Assembly: GCA_028689655.1 (NCBI GenBank)
Contig: JAQVCT010000023.1
Span: 1-40,205, forward strand
Direction: 5' to 3'
Origin: Lachnospiraceae bacterium
GTDB taxonomy: Bacteria > Bacillota > Clostridia > Lachnospirales > Lachnospiraceae
DNA: 40,205 bases
In this document: one piece after another, positions 25,646-33,440 of the stretch
Layout of the letters: every line of letters begins with the position of its first letter
Numbering within the stretch: the first letter of the stretch is position 1
Translations under genes and position numbers: made by a program
The notes under the pieces: generated by a model
What the model was told of the DNA's origin: nothing
What the model saw: the letters and a program-made list of their open reading frames with translations, nothing else
Database searches by the model: none

Positions 25646-27139
25646 ATGGAAAACGAATATATTTTGGAAATGCGAAATATTACAAAAACTTTTCCCGGTG
25701 TAAAGGCTCTGGATGATGTAAGCATAAAGGTAAGACCTGGTACAGTTCATTCCCTAATGGGGGAAAATGGTGCTGGAAAGTCAACTTTGATGAAATGTTT
25801 GTTTGGCATCTATGCATTAAATTCAGGTGAAATTATTCTTGAAGGTAGAAATGTAAACTTTGAGAATCCGGCAGAGGCATTAAAAAATCATGTATCCATG
25901 GTACACCAGGAGCTGAATCAAGTATTGGACAGAGATGTAATGGAAAATGTCTGGCTGGGACGTTTCCCTATGAAGAATGGTTTTATAGATAAGAAGAAAA
26001 TGTTCGTCGAAACAAAAAAAATATTTGATGAACTTGAGATAGATGTTGACCCGAGAGTGAAAATAGGCTCACTGCAAGTTTCGCAGAAACAGATGATAGA
26101 GATAGCCAAAGCGGTGTCATATGATTCGAAAATCATAGTGATGGACGAGCCGACATCGTCTTTAACGGAAAATGAAGTGTCACATCTATTTAAAATCATA
26201 GAGAAATTAAAAGCAAGAAACACAAGCGTTATATATATCTCTCATAAAATGGAAGAAATATTAAAAATATCAGATGAAGTTACTGTAATGAGAGATGGTA
26301 AATGGATTGCAACAAAGCCGGCAAGTGAGCTTACAACAGATGCCATTATCAAAATGATGGTGGGACGTGAACTAAAGGAGCGATACCCAAGGCGTACTAC
26401 AATGCCGGGAGATACACTGCTTCAAATTAAGAATTTAGCATCAGTGGGTCAGATATTTCATGATGTGGATTTTGAATTACATAAGGGGGAAATCCTGGGG
26501 ATATCCGGATTGGTAGGGTCTAAAAGGACAGAAGTATTGGAGACTTTATTTGGCATTCGACAAAAAGGCGAGGGAACAATTTCGCTTCATGGGAAAGAGA
26601 TCAATAATGATTCGCCTCGCCAGGCAATGAAACATGGCTTTGCGATGCTGACAGAGGAAAGAAGAGTGGATGGAATTTTTGCTGATTTGAGCGTTGGATT
26701 CAATATGATCATAACAAATCTCAACTTATATATGCAAAAAGGACTTTTAAATAATGGGAAGATCAAGGGTTCTGTATCAAAAATGATAGATACCATTAAA
26801 GTAAAAACACCGTCAGATAATACAAAGATTGGAAACCTTTCAGGGGGAAATCAGCAGAAAGTTATTTTGGGAAGATGGCTTTTGACACAACCGGAGATTT
26901 TGCTGCTGGATGAGCCCACAAGAGGTATTGATGTTGGTGCAAAATTTGAAATATATCAATTAATGAATGAACTGGCGGCGGAAGGAAAAGGAATTATCGT
27001 AGTAAGTTCTGAAATGCCGGAATTATTGGGAATCTGTGATCGAATACTTGTTATGAGTAATGGGAGACAGTCAGGAATCTTTGATGCGAAGAGTGTTTCA
27101 CAAGTTCAAATCATGGAAGCATCAGCAAAATACATTTAA
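25646..27139 (+). CDS. mglA: Galactose-type sugar ABC transporter ATP-binding protein
   Basis: This 497-aa tandem ABC ATPase powers sugar uptake with MglB and MglC. Domain 1 is canonical: [10 protein letters not shown] (about residue 38), [14 protein letters not shown] and [10 protein letters not shown]. Domain 2 has the naturally degenerate Walker [11 protein letters not shown] seen in MglA/RbsA, then NLSGGNQQK (about 397) and [15 protein letters not shown] (about 421). AGAGGAGCAAGG precedes ATG 25646. It is intact, in clear contrast to the degenerate paralogue at 22811. The mglC start follows 17 nt after the stop. Confidence 0.95.
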   Translation: MENEYILEMRNITKTFPGVKALDDVSIKVRPGTVHSLMGENGAGKSTLMKCLFGIYALNSGEIILEGRNVNFENPAEALKNHVSMVHQELNQVLDRDVMENVWLGRFPMKNGFIDKKKMFVETKKIFDELEIDVDPRVKIGSLQVSQKQMIEIAKAVSYDSKIIVMDEPTSSLTENEVSHLFKIIEKLKARNTSVIYISHKMEEILKISDEVTVMRDGKWIATKPASELTTDAIIKMMVGRELKERYPRRTTMPGDTLLQIKNLASVGQIFHDVDFELHKGEILGISGLVGSKRTEVLETLFGIRQKGEGTISLHGKEINNDSPRQAMKHGFAMLTEERRVDGIFADLSVGFNMIITNLNLYMQKGLLNNGKIKGSVSKMIDTIKVKTPSDNTKIGNLSGGNQQKVILGRWLLTQPEILLLDEPTRGIDVGAKFEIYQLMNELAAEGKGIIVVSSEMPELLGICDRILVMSNGRQSGIFDAKSVSQVQIMEASAKYI

Positions 27140-27156
27140 AAACGGAGGTACTGGTC

Positions 27157-28188
27157 GTGGAAAAAATAAAAAACAAATATGGGGAATCAATATCCATCAA
27201 ACAGATATTAGCAGAAAAAATAATATATTTAGTATTACTTTTATTGATTGTTCTTGTAATCATTATTGAACCTAAATTTTTATCATTTACCAATTTAAAA
27301 AACATATGCGCACAATCTGCAACCAAAATTATTATTGCGCTGGCAGCAGGTATGGTACTGATGGTAAGAGGATGTGATTTATCAACGGGACGTATGATAG
27401 GACTGGCAGCAGTTGTCTCCGCATCCTTAATGCAGGAAGTGAATTATGCATATAGAATGTATCCTAATCTGAAGGAACTTCCATTAATTGTACCTGTTTT
27501 ATTGGTAGTAGTGTTGTGTGCAATATTGGGAACGTTAACAGGTATAGCTGTTTCCTTACTGAAAGTACCGCCTATTATTGCAACGCTTGCAATGCAATTG
27601 ATTTTATATGGAGCCTCCTCTATCTATTTTGACAGACCTCCTTACGGAGCGCAGCCGATTGGTGGTATTTCATCAAAAGTGATTGGGATAGGAACAGGAT
27701 ATTTCAAACTGGGAAATATCCAGATTCCATATCTGATTATGATTGCGGCAGTTATCTGTGTCATTATCTGGATCATTTGGAATAAAACGAAATTTGGCAA
27801 ATATATGTATGCAGTGGGCGGTAACCCGGAAGCCGCGAAAGTTTCCGGTGTAAATGTAGAGCTGACACAGATTATTGTATATGCTTCGGCAGCAGTATTA
27901 TATGCAATTGCAGCAGTTCTGGAAGTTGGACGTATCGGAAGTGCTTCCAATACAACAGGAAATGGATATGAAATGGATGCTATCGCAGCATGTGTTATCG
28001 GCGGTGTATCAATGTCAGGTGGTATTGGTAGTGTGGGTGGCATCATCATAGGTGTACTGATCTTTACAGTTATTAACTATGGACTGGCATTTATCGGTGT
28101 GAATATGTACTGGCAGTACATCGTAAAAGGATTGATTATCTTATTGGCCGTTGTAATAGATATGAGAAAATTTGCAAAGAGAAAATAG
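27157..28188 (+). CDS. mglC: Galactose-type sugar ABC transporter permease
   Basis: This 343-aa permease of the BPD_transp_2 / MglC-RbsC family has many hydrophobic segments (about 8-10 predicted). Family motifs include LAAGMVLMVRGCDLSTGRMIGLAA and GNPEAAKVSGVNVE, plus AACVIGGVSMSGGIGSVGG, the EAA-like loop. It starts with GTG 27157 behind CGGAGGT. It forms the membrane channel for MglA/B. The GH3 gene starts 19 nt after its stop, which suggests a single transcript. Confidence 0.94.
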   Translation: MEKIKNKYGESISIKQILAEKIIYLVLLLLIVLVIIIEPKFLSFTNLKNICAQSATKIIIALAAGMVLMVRGCDLSTGRMIGLAAVVSASLMQEVNYAYRMYPNLKELPLIVPVLLVVVLCAILGTLTGIAVSLLKVPPIIATLAMQLILYGASSIYFDRPPYGAQPIGGISSKVIGIGTGYFKLGNIQIPYLIMIAAVICVIIWIIWNKTKFGKYMYAVGGNPEAAKVSGVNVELTQIIVYASAAVLYAIAAVLEVGRIGSASNTTGNGYEMDAIAACVIGGVSMSGGIGSVGGIIIGVLIFTVINYGLAFIGVNMYWQYIVKGLIILLAVVIDMRKFAKRK

Positions 28189-28207
28189 CAAAATGGGGGT
28201 AAGTAAA

Positions 28208-30277
28208 ATGAGAGATGTAGTAAAAAACACAAAATTAACAGAGAATTGTTCAAAAGAAACCATTAAGAAATTTGTAGATGAGACAATTTCCAAATTAACA
28301 GTGGCTGAAAAAGTTGGAATAATGTCCGGACAGGTTACGGAACAAAAATTATTGGATGATTTATTTTTAATAGAGCATTACAATGTAAAGCCATATCCTA
28401 CCAAACCAGTGGAAAGGCTGGGAATCCCTAATGTTCGATTTATGGACGGACCGCGTGGTGTTGTAGGAGGGTCAGCAACATGTTTTCCGGTTTCCATGGC
28501 ACGTGGAGCAAGCTTTGACAGAGATTTGGAAGAAAGTATCGGAAAAGTAATCGGTGCTGAAGTTAGAGCTGTAGGTGGTAATTACTACGGCGGTGTATGT
28601 ATTAACCTTCCCAGAAATCCAAGGTGGGGCAGAGCTCAGGAGTGCTATGGCGAGGATCAATATCATCTGGGTGAGATGGGAGCTGCTTTGGTACGTGGTG
28701 TGCAAAGCCAGAATGTTGTAGCATGTATTAAGCATTTTGCCATGAACAGCATTGAAAATGCCCGATTTAAGGCAGATGTATTTGCGGATAAGAGAACATT
28801 ACACGAGGTTTATCTGCCACACTTTAAACGCTGTATCGAAGAAGGTGCTGCTTCTGTTATGGGTGCTTACAATAAAGTATATGGAGAACAGGCATCTGAA
28901 AGCAGTATGCTGTTAAGAGATATTCTGAGAGATAAATGGGGATTTGAAGGATTTACCTTGTCTGATTTCTTATGGGCGGTCAAGGATGGAGTAAAGGCAG
29001 TAAAGAGCGGTATGAATATTGAAATGCCCTGCTTCTGTCACTATATAGAAGAGCTGCCAAAAGCAGTAGCCGATGGAACATTGGATGAGAAGGACTTAGA
29101 CGAGGCCGTGGGATATATTCTTCGAACAATTCTCTACTATGAGACGAGAAAAGATCCACAGGAATATCCGGAAAGCATTTTGGGCTCACCGGAACATGTA
29201 CAGGTAGCAAAAAGAGCAGCCGAGGAATCAATGGTATTGTTGAAAAACGAGAATAGTATCTTGCCACTGGACAAAGAAAAAACAGATAAAATTGTAGTAT
29301 TGGGAGTGCTGGGTGATACGGAAAATATCGGTGATCATGGCTCCAGCAAGGTACATCCATATTATACAATCACTCCGTTAAAAGGATTAATGAAGAAGAT
29401 GCCACGGGCGCAGATACTCTTTAATGATGGAACAGATCTTGAAAAAGCAAAAGAATTGGCAGCAGATGCAGATGCTGTACTAATTGTTGCAGGTTATATT
29501 CATTCTGACGAAGGAGAATTTTTGGCAGACAGAAGTGATATTGCAGAAATGGGTGGAGATAGAAAATCTATGCGACTTCATAAGAGAGATGTTGATCTCA
29601 TCCAAGGCGTAAGAGGGGTAAATCCCAATACCATCGTATCAATCGTAGGAAGCAGTGCGATCCTGATAGACGAATGGGAAAAGGATATTCCAGCTATTCT
29701 CTTTTCATTTTATAGTGGCATGGAGGGGGGGAACGTATTAGCAGATATTTTATTTGGTGATATCTGTCCCAGCGGTAAGCTTCCCTATACAGTAGCCATG
29801 AAGGAAGATGATTATCCGTACTTCGATCCGGATGTTACAGAGATTACATACGAATATTATCATGGATACTGTAAGATGGATAAAGAAAATAAAAAGGTAT
29901 TTTATCCATTTGGGTATGGTTTGTCTTATACGACCTTTGATATTTCAAAACCAGAGATAGAAGTATTTAATGATAATGCAAAGGTAAGAGTGCTTGTAAA
30001 AAATACAGGAAATTGTAAAGGTACGGAGGTCGTGCAATTATATGTTGGATGTGAAGGAAGCAAAGTAGACAGACCGGTAAAAGTATTACGTGATTTCGCG
30101 CGAGTGGAGTTACTCCCAGGTGAAGAAAAAGAAGTAGTACTAAACGTTTCCAAGAAATCAATGGCATATTTTGATGAAAATGCTGATGATTTTAAGGAAG
30201 AGGATATCACATATATAGCATATGCAGGAAACAGCAGTGCAAGTGATGCACTTCAGAATGTAAAATTTACATATTAA
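28208..30277 (+). CDS. Glycoside hydrolase family 3 (beta-glucosidase-type) enzyme
   Basis: This cytoplasmic glycosidase of about 689 aa has the GH3 N- and C-terminal domains and a C-terminal fibronectin-like domain (EVVQLYVGC...VELLPGEEKEVVLNV). Key motifs are MDGPRGV, RNPRWGR, KHFAMNS and the nucleophile in FEGFTLSDFLWAV (Asp near residue 253). There is no signal peptide, so the substrate must be imported. GGGGG (28196-28200) precedes ATG 28208, preferred over ATG 28193 and the longer frame overlapping mglC. Activity could be beta-glucosidase, beta-galactosidase or beta-xylosidase; sequence alone does not decide. Confidence 0.92.
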   Translation: MRDVVKNTKLTENCSKETIKKFVDETISKLTVAEKVGIMSGQVTEQKLLDDLFLIEHYNVKPYPTKPVERLGIPNVRFMDGPRGVVGGSATCFPVSMARGASFDRDLEESIGKVIGAEVRAVGGNYYGGVCINLPRNPRWGRAQECYGEDQYHLGEMGAALVRGVQSQNVVACIKHFAMNSIENARFKADVFADKRTLHEVYLPHFKRCIEEGAASVMGAYNKVYGEQASESSMLLRDILRDKWGFEGFTLSDFLWAVKDGVKAVKSGMNIEMPCFCHYIEELPKAVADGTLDEKDLDEAVGYILRTILYYETRKDPQEYPESILGSPEHVQVAKRAAEESMVLLKNENSILPLDKEKTDKIVVLGVLGDTENIGDHGSSKVHPYYTITPLKGLMKKMPRAQILFNDGTDLEKAKELAADADAVLIVAGYIHSDEGEFLADRSDIAEMGGDRKSMRLHKRDVDLIQGVRGVNPNTIVSIVGSSAILIDEWEKDIPAILFSFYSGMEGGNVLADILFGDICPSGKLPYTVAMKEDDYPYFDPDVTEITYEYYHGYCKMDKENKKVFYPFGYGLSYTTFDISKPEIEVFNDNAKVRVLVKNTGNCKGTEVVQLYVGCEGSKVDRPVKVLRDFARVELLPGEEKEVVLNVSKKSMAYFDENADDFKEEDITYIAYAGNSSASDALQNVKFTY

Positions 30278-30398
30278 CAGATGAAATAATAAGGTATTAG
30301 ACAGCATAATTGCAAACAGTAGAAAATATGTTGCGTCAGCCTATTTGTAAAGAGTAGATTAGAAAAGGATTAGCGCTACATAATATGGAGGATACCAG

Positions 30399-32399
30399 AT
30401 GAGAATAGGGGCAGACTATTATCCCGAGCATTGGGATAAAGAACGATGGAAGATAGATGCACAGATGATGGTAAAGGCAAATATCAAGGTAATTCGTATA
30501 GGTGAATTTGCCTGGAGTCTATATGAACCGGAAGAAGACAGATATGATTTTTCGTGGATGGATGAAGCATTGGACTACTTTAATCAATATGGTATCAAAG
30601 TTGTCCTGTGTACCCCATCTGCCACACCTCCTAAATGGATGACGGATCGTTATCCCGATATTTTTCAGGATGATATTCATGGGAACGCAAAGATTTTTGG
30701 AACAAGGAAGCATTATTGCTTTAACAGTGATACTTATCGAAAAAAGACAAGCATATTAGTGGATAAGATTGCTGAGAGATATGCAGGGCATCCGGCAGTA
30801 GAAGCATGGCAGATAGATAATGAGCTGGGATGGTCCAATACCACACGTTGCTATTGTGATAAATGTAAAAAGAAATTCCAAGGCTGGTTGAAAAATAAAT
30901 ATAAAACAATTGAGAACCTAAATAAAAAGTATGGAACTGTCTTTTGGAGTCAGATATACAATAGCTTTGAGGAAGTAATCATACCAAGGGCAGGTGCATG
31001 TTATGATACCTGCCATGATACACAAGGACAAAATCCTGGTCTTTTACTTGATTACGATAGATTTTCCAGTGATTCCGTAATTAGCTTTATGAATGAATCC
31101 GTTGATCGTATCAAAAAATACAGTAATAAGCCAATTACTACCAATATGCTGGATGCAGCAGTTAATTCAGGAACAGGAATTGATTATTTTAAGTGTGCAG
31201 AAAAACTTGATTTTGTATCATGGGATAATTACATTGAATTTCAATGGGGAATTGCTCAGGCAGCTACCGTGTCCAGAGATCATGCCTTGCTTAGAAGCTA
31301 TAAAAAACGACCGTTTTGGGTAATGGAGCAACAAAGTGGAGCTTGTGGATGGAGCAAAATGGGTCCTACACCTACACCGGGAAAACTCAGATTATGGACA
31401 TATCAGGCAGTTGCAAATGGCGCAGATACGGTTGTTTATTTTAGATGGCGTGCTTGTCCATTTGGAACAGAAGAGTATTGGCATGGTATACTGAATCATG
31501 ATGGAAAACCGAACAGAAGATATAAAGAAATATCACAAATTGGTTTTGAAATGGAAAAACTCAGTCAAAAATTTGGAGCGTTACAGCCAAAAGCAAAGGT
31601 GGCAATCATAAAATCCTTTGACAGTGAATGGAGTCATTCGATTCATAAGCATGTAGAGGGATTTCAATATGATGAATTGTTATTATCCTATTATAGACCA
31701 TTTTATGATATGGGTATTGCGGTAGATTTTGTATCTCCGGAAGATACGCTGGAAGGTTATAGTCTTGTATTGGCACCGGCATTTTTAATTGTACCGGAAG
31801 ATTCCAGAAATAATTTGGAAAATTATGTGAAAAATGGTGGTACATTATTAATTTCCTTTAGAAGTGGAATAAAAGATGAAAGCAATAATATGTTTCAGGA
31901 GACAGTTCCTGGGTGTTTGAGAGAACTGGCAGGAGTAGAAATCAATGATTATGATCCATTATTAGAAAAGCATATAAAGGTATCTGGTATATTTGGAAAA
32001 GGACAGGCTGATCTTTGGTGCGATATCATAGAACCAACCAGCGCAAAGACACTGGGATATTATGTGGAAGATTTTTATGCTGGGAAATCATGTATGACAG
32101 TAAATAAGGTGGGTAAAGGCAATGTGTACTATTTGGGCTGTGATCTTGATGATGATGCAATGAGACAACTCATGGAATATCTGAGTGAAAAAGCTGATAT
32201 AGCAATGGAATTTATGAACATAGAGGGTGTAGAGATCAGTAACACAACGGATGGCAACCAAAATGCAGTTTTTGTAATGAATCATAACGCCTATCCGATT
32301 GTAATAGATATGAATCATTCCTATACAGAATTAATTACCGATGTAAAAATAGAAGACACCTTAACTTTAGAACCATATGGTGTAGCTATTTTACAATAA
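30399..32399 (+). CDS. GH42 beta-galactosidase
   Basis: This 666-aa family 42 beta-galactosidase hydrolyses terminal beta-galactosides inside the cell. The N-terminus GADYYPEHWDKERW and IRIGEFAWSLYEPEE are diagnostic. The acid/base Glu is in AWQIDNELGW (about residue 142), and the nucleophile Glu is in PFWVMEQQSG (about 310). A CYCDKCKKKF cysteine cluster likely binds zinc, as in some GH42 enzymes. The trimerisation and beta-sandwich domains follow. GGAGG lies just before ATG 30399. With MglB and GH3 it implies use of small galactosides. It is followed by a terminator at 32411. Confidence 0.94.
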   Translation: MRIGADYYPEHWDKERWKIDAQMMVKANIKVIRIGEFAWSLYEPEEDRYDFSWMDEALDYFNQYGIKVVLCTPSATPPKWMTDRYPDIFQDDIHGNAKIFGTRKHYCFNSDTYRKKTSILVDKIAERYAGHPAVEAWQIDNELGWSNTTRCYCDKCKKKFQGWLKNKYKTIENLNKKYGTVFWSQIYNSFEEVIIPRAGACYDTCHDTQGQNPGLLLDYDRFSSDSVISFMNESVDRIKKYSNKPITTNMLDAAVNSGTGIDYFKCAEKLDFVSWDNYIEFQWGIAQAATVSRDHALLRSYKKRPFWVMEQQSGACGWSKMGPTPTPGKLRLWTYQAVANGADTVVYFRWRACPFGTEEYWHGILNHDGKPNRRYKEISQIGFEMEKLSQKFGALQPKAKVAIIKSFDSEWSHSIHKHVEGFQYDELLLSYYRPFYDMGIAVDFVSPEDTLEGYSLVLAPAFLIVPEDSRNNLENYVKNGGTLLISFRSGIKDESNNMFQETVPGCLRELAGVEINDYDPLLEKHIKVSGIFGKGQADLWCDIIEPTSAKTLGYYVEDFYAGKSCMTVNKVGKGNVYYLGCDLDDDAMRQLMEYLSEKADIAMEFMNIEGVEISNTTDGNQNAVFVMNHNAYPIVIDMNHSYTELITDVKIEDTLTLEPYGVAILQ

Positions 32400-32410
32400 T
32401 TTTCTCCCTG

Positions 32411-32442
32411 AAAAAGAAGACTTTTTATAGGTCTTCTTTTTT
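32411..32442 (+). terminator. Terminator of the mgl/glycosidase operon
   Basis: AAAAAGAAGAC (32411-32421) pairs with GTCTTCTTTTTT (32431-32442), followed by CC. This marks the 3' edge of the sugar island. Confidence 0.9.
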
Positions 32443-32490
32443 CCTTGATATTCAATCCTATGGTGAAACGGCTACGGTGAAACGTGAAAA

Positions 32491-32560
32491 ATTAACTTTA
32501 TTGAAATTATGGTATATGTTAAAATATCCACAAGCAAGTTATTTCTATAATCTAACTACG
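32491..32560 (+). repeat. 70-bp dispersed repeat, copy 1
   Basis: It is almost identical (2 mismatches in 70) to 38317-38386, including TATGTTAAAATATCCACAAG and ending CTAACTACG. Copy 1 abuts the end of a transposase remnant; copy 2 lies upstream of the Rpn-family gene. The flanks differ completely, so it is a discrete mobile or recombining segment. Confidence 0.85.
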
Positions 32561-32566
32561 GAACTG

Positions 32567-32752
32567 TTATTTTTTTTCTTCGTCATTATACAGTGTGACC
32601 TGTTCCTTGGCATAGGCCAAAGGATCATTGGTAATCATTAAGAGCTCAGAGTGTATTCCAATTCTGGCGATGTTTTTAGTTGTAGTTTTCTTCCCATTAC
32701 GATATCCTTTCTGGATAAAGTAAGCTGCGTCTTTTGATTTTTTATCGACCAT
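32567..32752 (-). pseudogene. Transposase N-terminal remnant
   Basis: A 61-codon minus-strand frame begins VDKKSKDAAYFIQKGYRNGK and continues TTTKNIARIGIHSELL and DPLAYAKEQV. This is the pattern of the N-terminus of IS4/IS1634-type transposases (YF...xGYR-GKxxxxxIxxLG...DPxAxxKE). Full-length relatives are several hundred residues long, and here the frame stops after a poly-A run (EEKK). The gene is therefore a decayed end. It sits next to the 70-bp repeat. Confidence 0.6.
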
Positions 32753-32980
32753 AATTTCATGTCTCTAGTGCACCACATAAAACAACACCACACAACATAT
32801 GTAAACTTTTTTATATGATTTGACAAAAAAGCCCTAATAGGATTAAACAAAGGATTCTTCGATTTTTATTAGATGAACAAGTGATGAAAATCCGGTAAAA
32901 ATGAAAAACAGGAAGGAAAGTACAAACAGTTCATGGGGGTACGGAAACAGGCATAGGGATGTAATACTGGTAAAAAAAAA
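32753..32980. other. AT-rich intergenic region, no gene seen
   Basis: No supported coding frame. Frames on the minus strand here are low-complexity and lack start signals. It probably includes decayed mobile DNA upstream of the transposase remnant. Confidence 0.4.
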
Positions 32981-32987
32981 GTTAGCA

Positions 32988-33016
32988 TTGAATAACTTTG
33001 GTAAGTGACGTATAAT
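32988..33016 (+). promoter_or_regulatory. Promoter of DUF6110-P-type ATPase, with degenerate metal box
   Basis: TTGAAT (32988-32993), 17 bp, TATAAT (33011-33016). The -35 overlaps GTTAG-CATTGA-ATAAC (32981-32996), a one-mismatch version of the GTTAG-N6-CTAAC dyad found at three promoters downstream. Confidence 0.75.
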
Positions 33017-33052
33017 AATAAAATACAAATTGTGTTAAGCTTGCTATGAAAA

Positions 33053-33111
33053 CTTGACATGCAGATTCAGTCCATTTGTCGTCGACAAATCTAAAATGGA
33101 CTGATGTTCAA
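33053..33111 (+). promoter_or_regulatory. Large two-tier hairpin in the leader of the metal ATPase genes
   Basis: The outer CTTGACAT pairs with ATGTTCAAG with a bulge. The main stem TCAGTCCATTT pairs with AAATGGACTGA. The loop itself contains TTGTCG-T-CGACAA. It lies between the promoter and the Shine-Dalgarno of the DUF6110 gene and has no U-tract, so it is more like an mRNA control or operator structure than a terminator. Confidence 0.6.
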
Positions 33112-33130
33112 GAAAAAGGAGATAAATAAT

Positions 33131-33424
33131 ATGCTGAAATGTTTAAAATGTATTGATTGGGAAAAAACAGGTATTTTTGCAGTAGGAGTTGCATTCGGTA
33201 CAGCCGGAATCAAAGTATTATCCAGCAAGGATGCGAAGAAAGTATATACCAACTGCACAGCGGCAGCACTGAGAGCAAAAGAATGTGTCATGAAGACAGT
33301 TTCCACTGTTCAGGAAAATGCAGAAGATATCCTTGCAGATGCAAAATCCATGAATGAAGAGAGAGCAGCAGAAGTAGAGGAAGCAGAATTTGATGATGTG
33401 GCAGAAGAAGCAGTAACGGAATAA
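33131..33424 (+). CDS. DUF6110 family small protein
   Basis: This 97-aa protein starts MLKCLKCIDWEKTGIF. It has one hydrophobic glycine-rich segment (FAVGVAFGTAGIKVL), a conserved SSKDAKKVYTNCTAAALRAKE and an acidic Glu/Ala tail. I recognise it as DUF6110, typically encoded just before heavy-metal P-type ATPases in gut Firmicutes. It may be a membrane-bound partner or chaperone. It has cysteines at positions 4 and 7 (CLKC) and one in YTNC, a possible metal site. AGGAG precedes ATG 33131. The ATPase gene follows 16 nt after the stop, so they form one operon. Confidence 0.8.
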   Translation: MLKCLKCIDWEKTGIFAVGVAFGTAGIKVLSSKDAKKVYTNCTAAALRAKECVMKTVSTVQENAEDILADAKSMNEERAAEVEEAEFDDVAEEAVTE

Positions 33425-33440
33425 AAGAAGGAAATGAACA

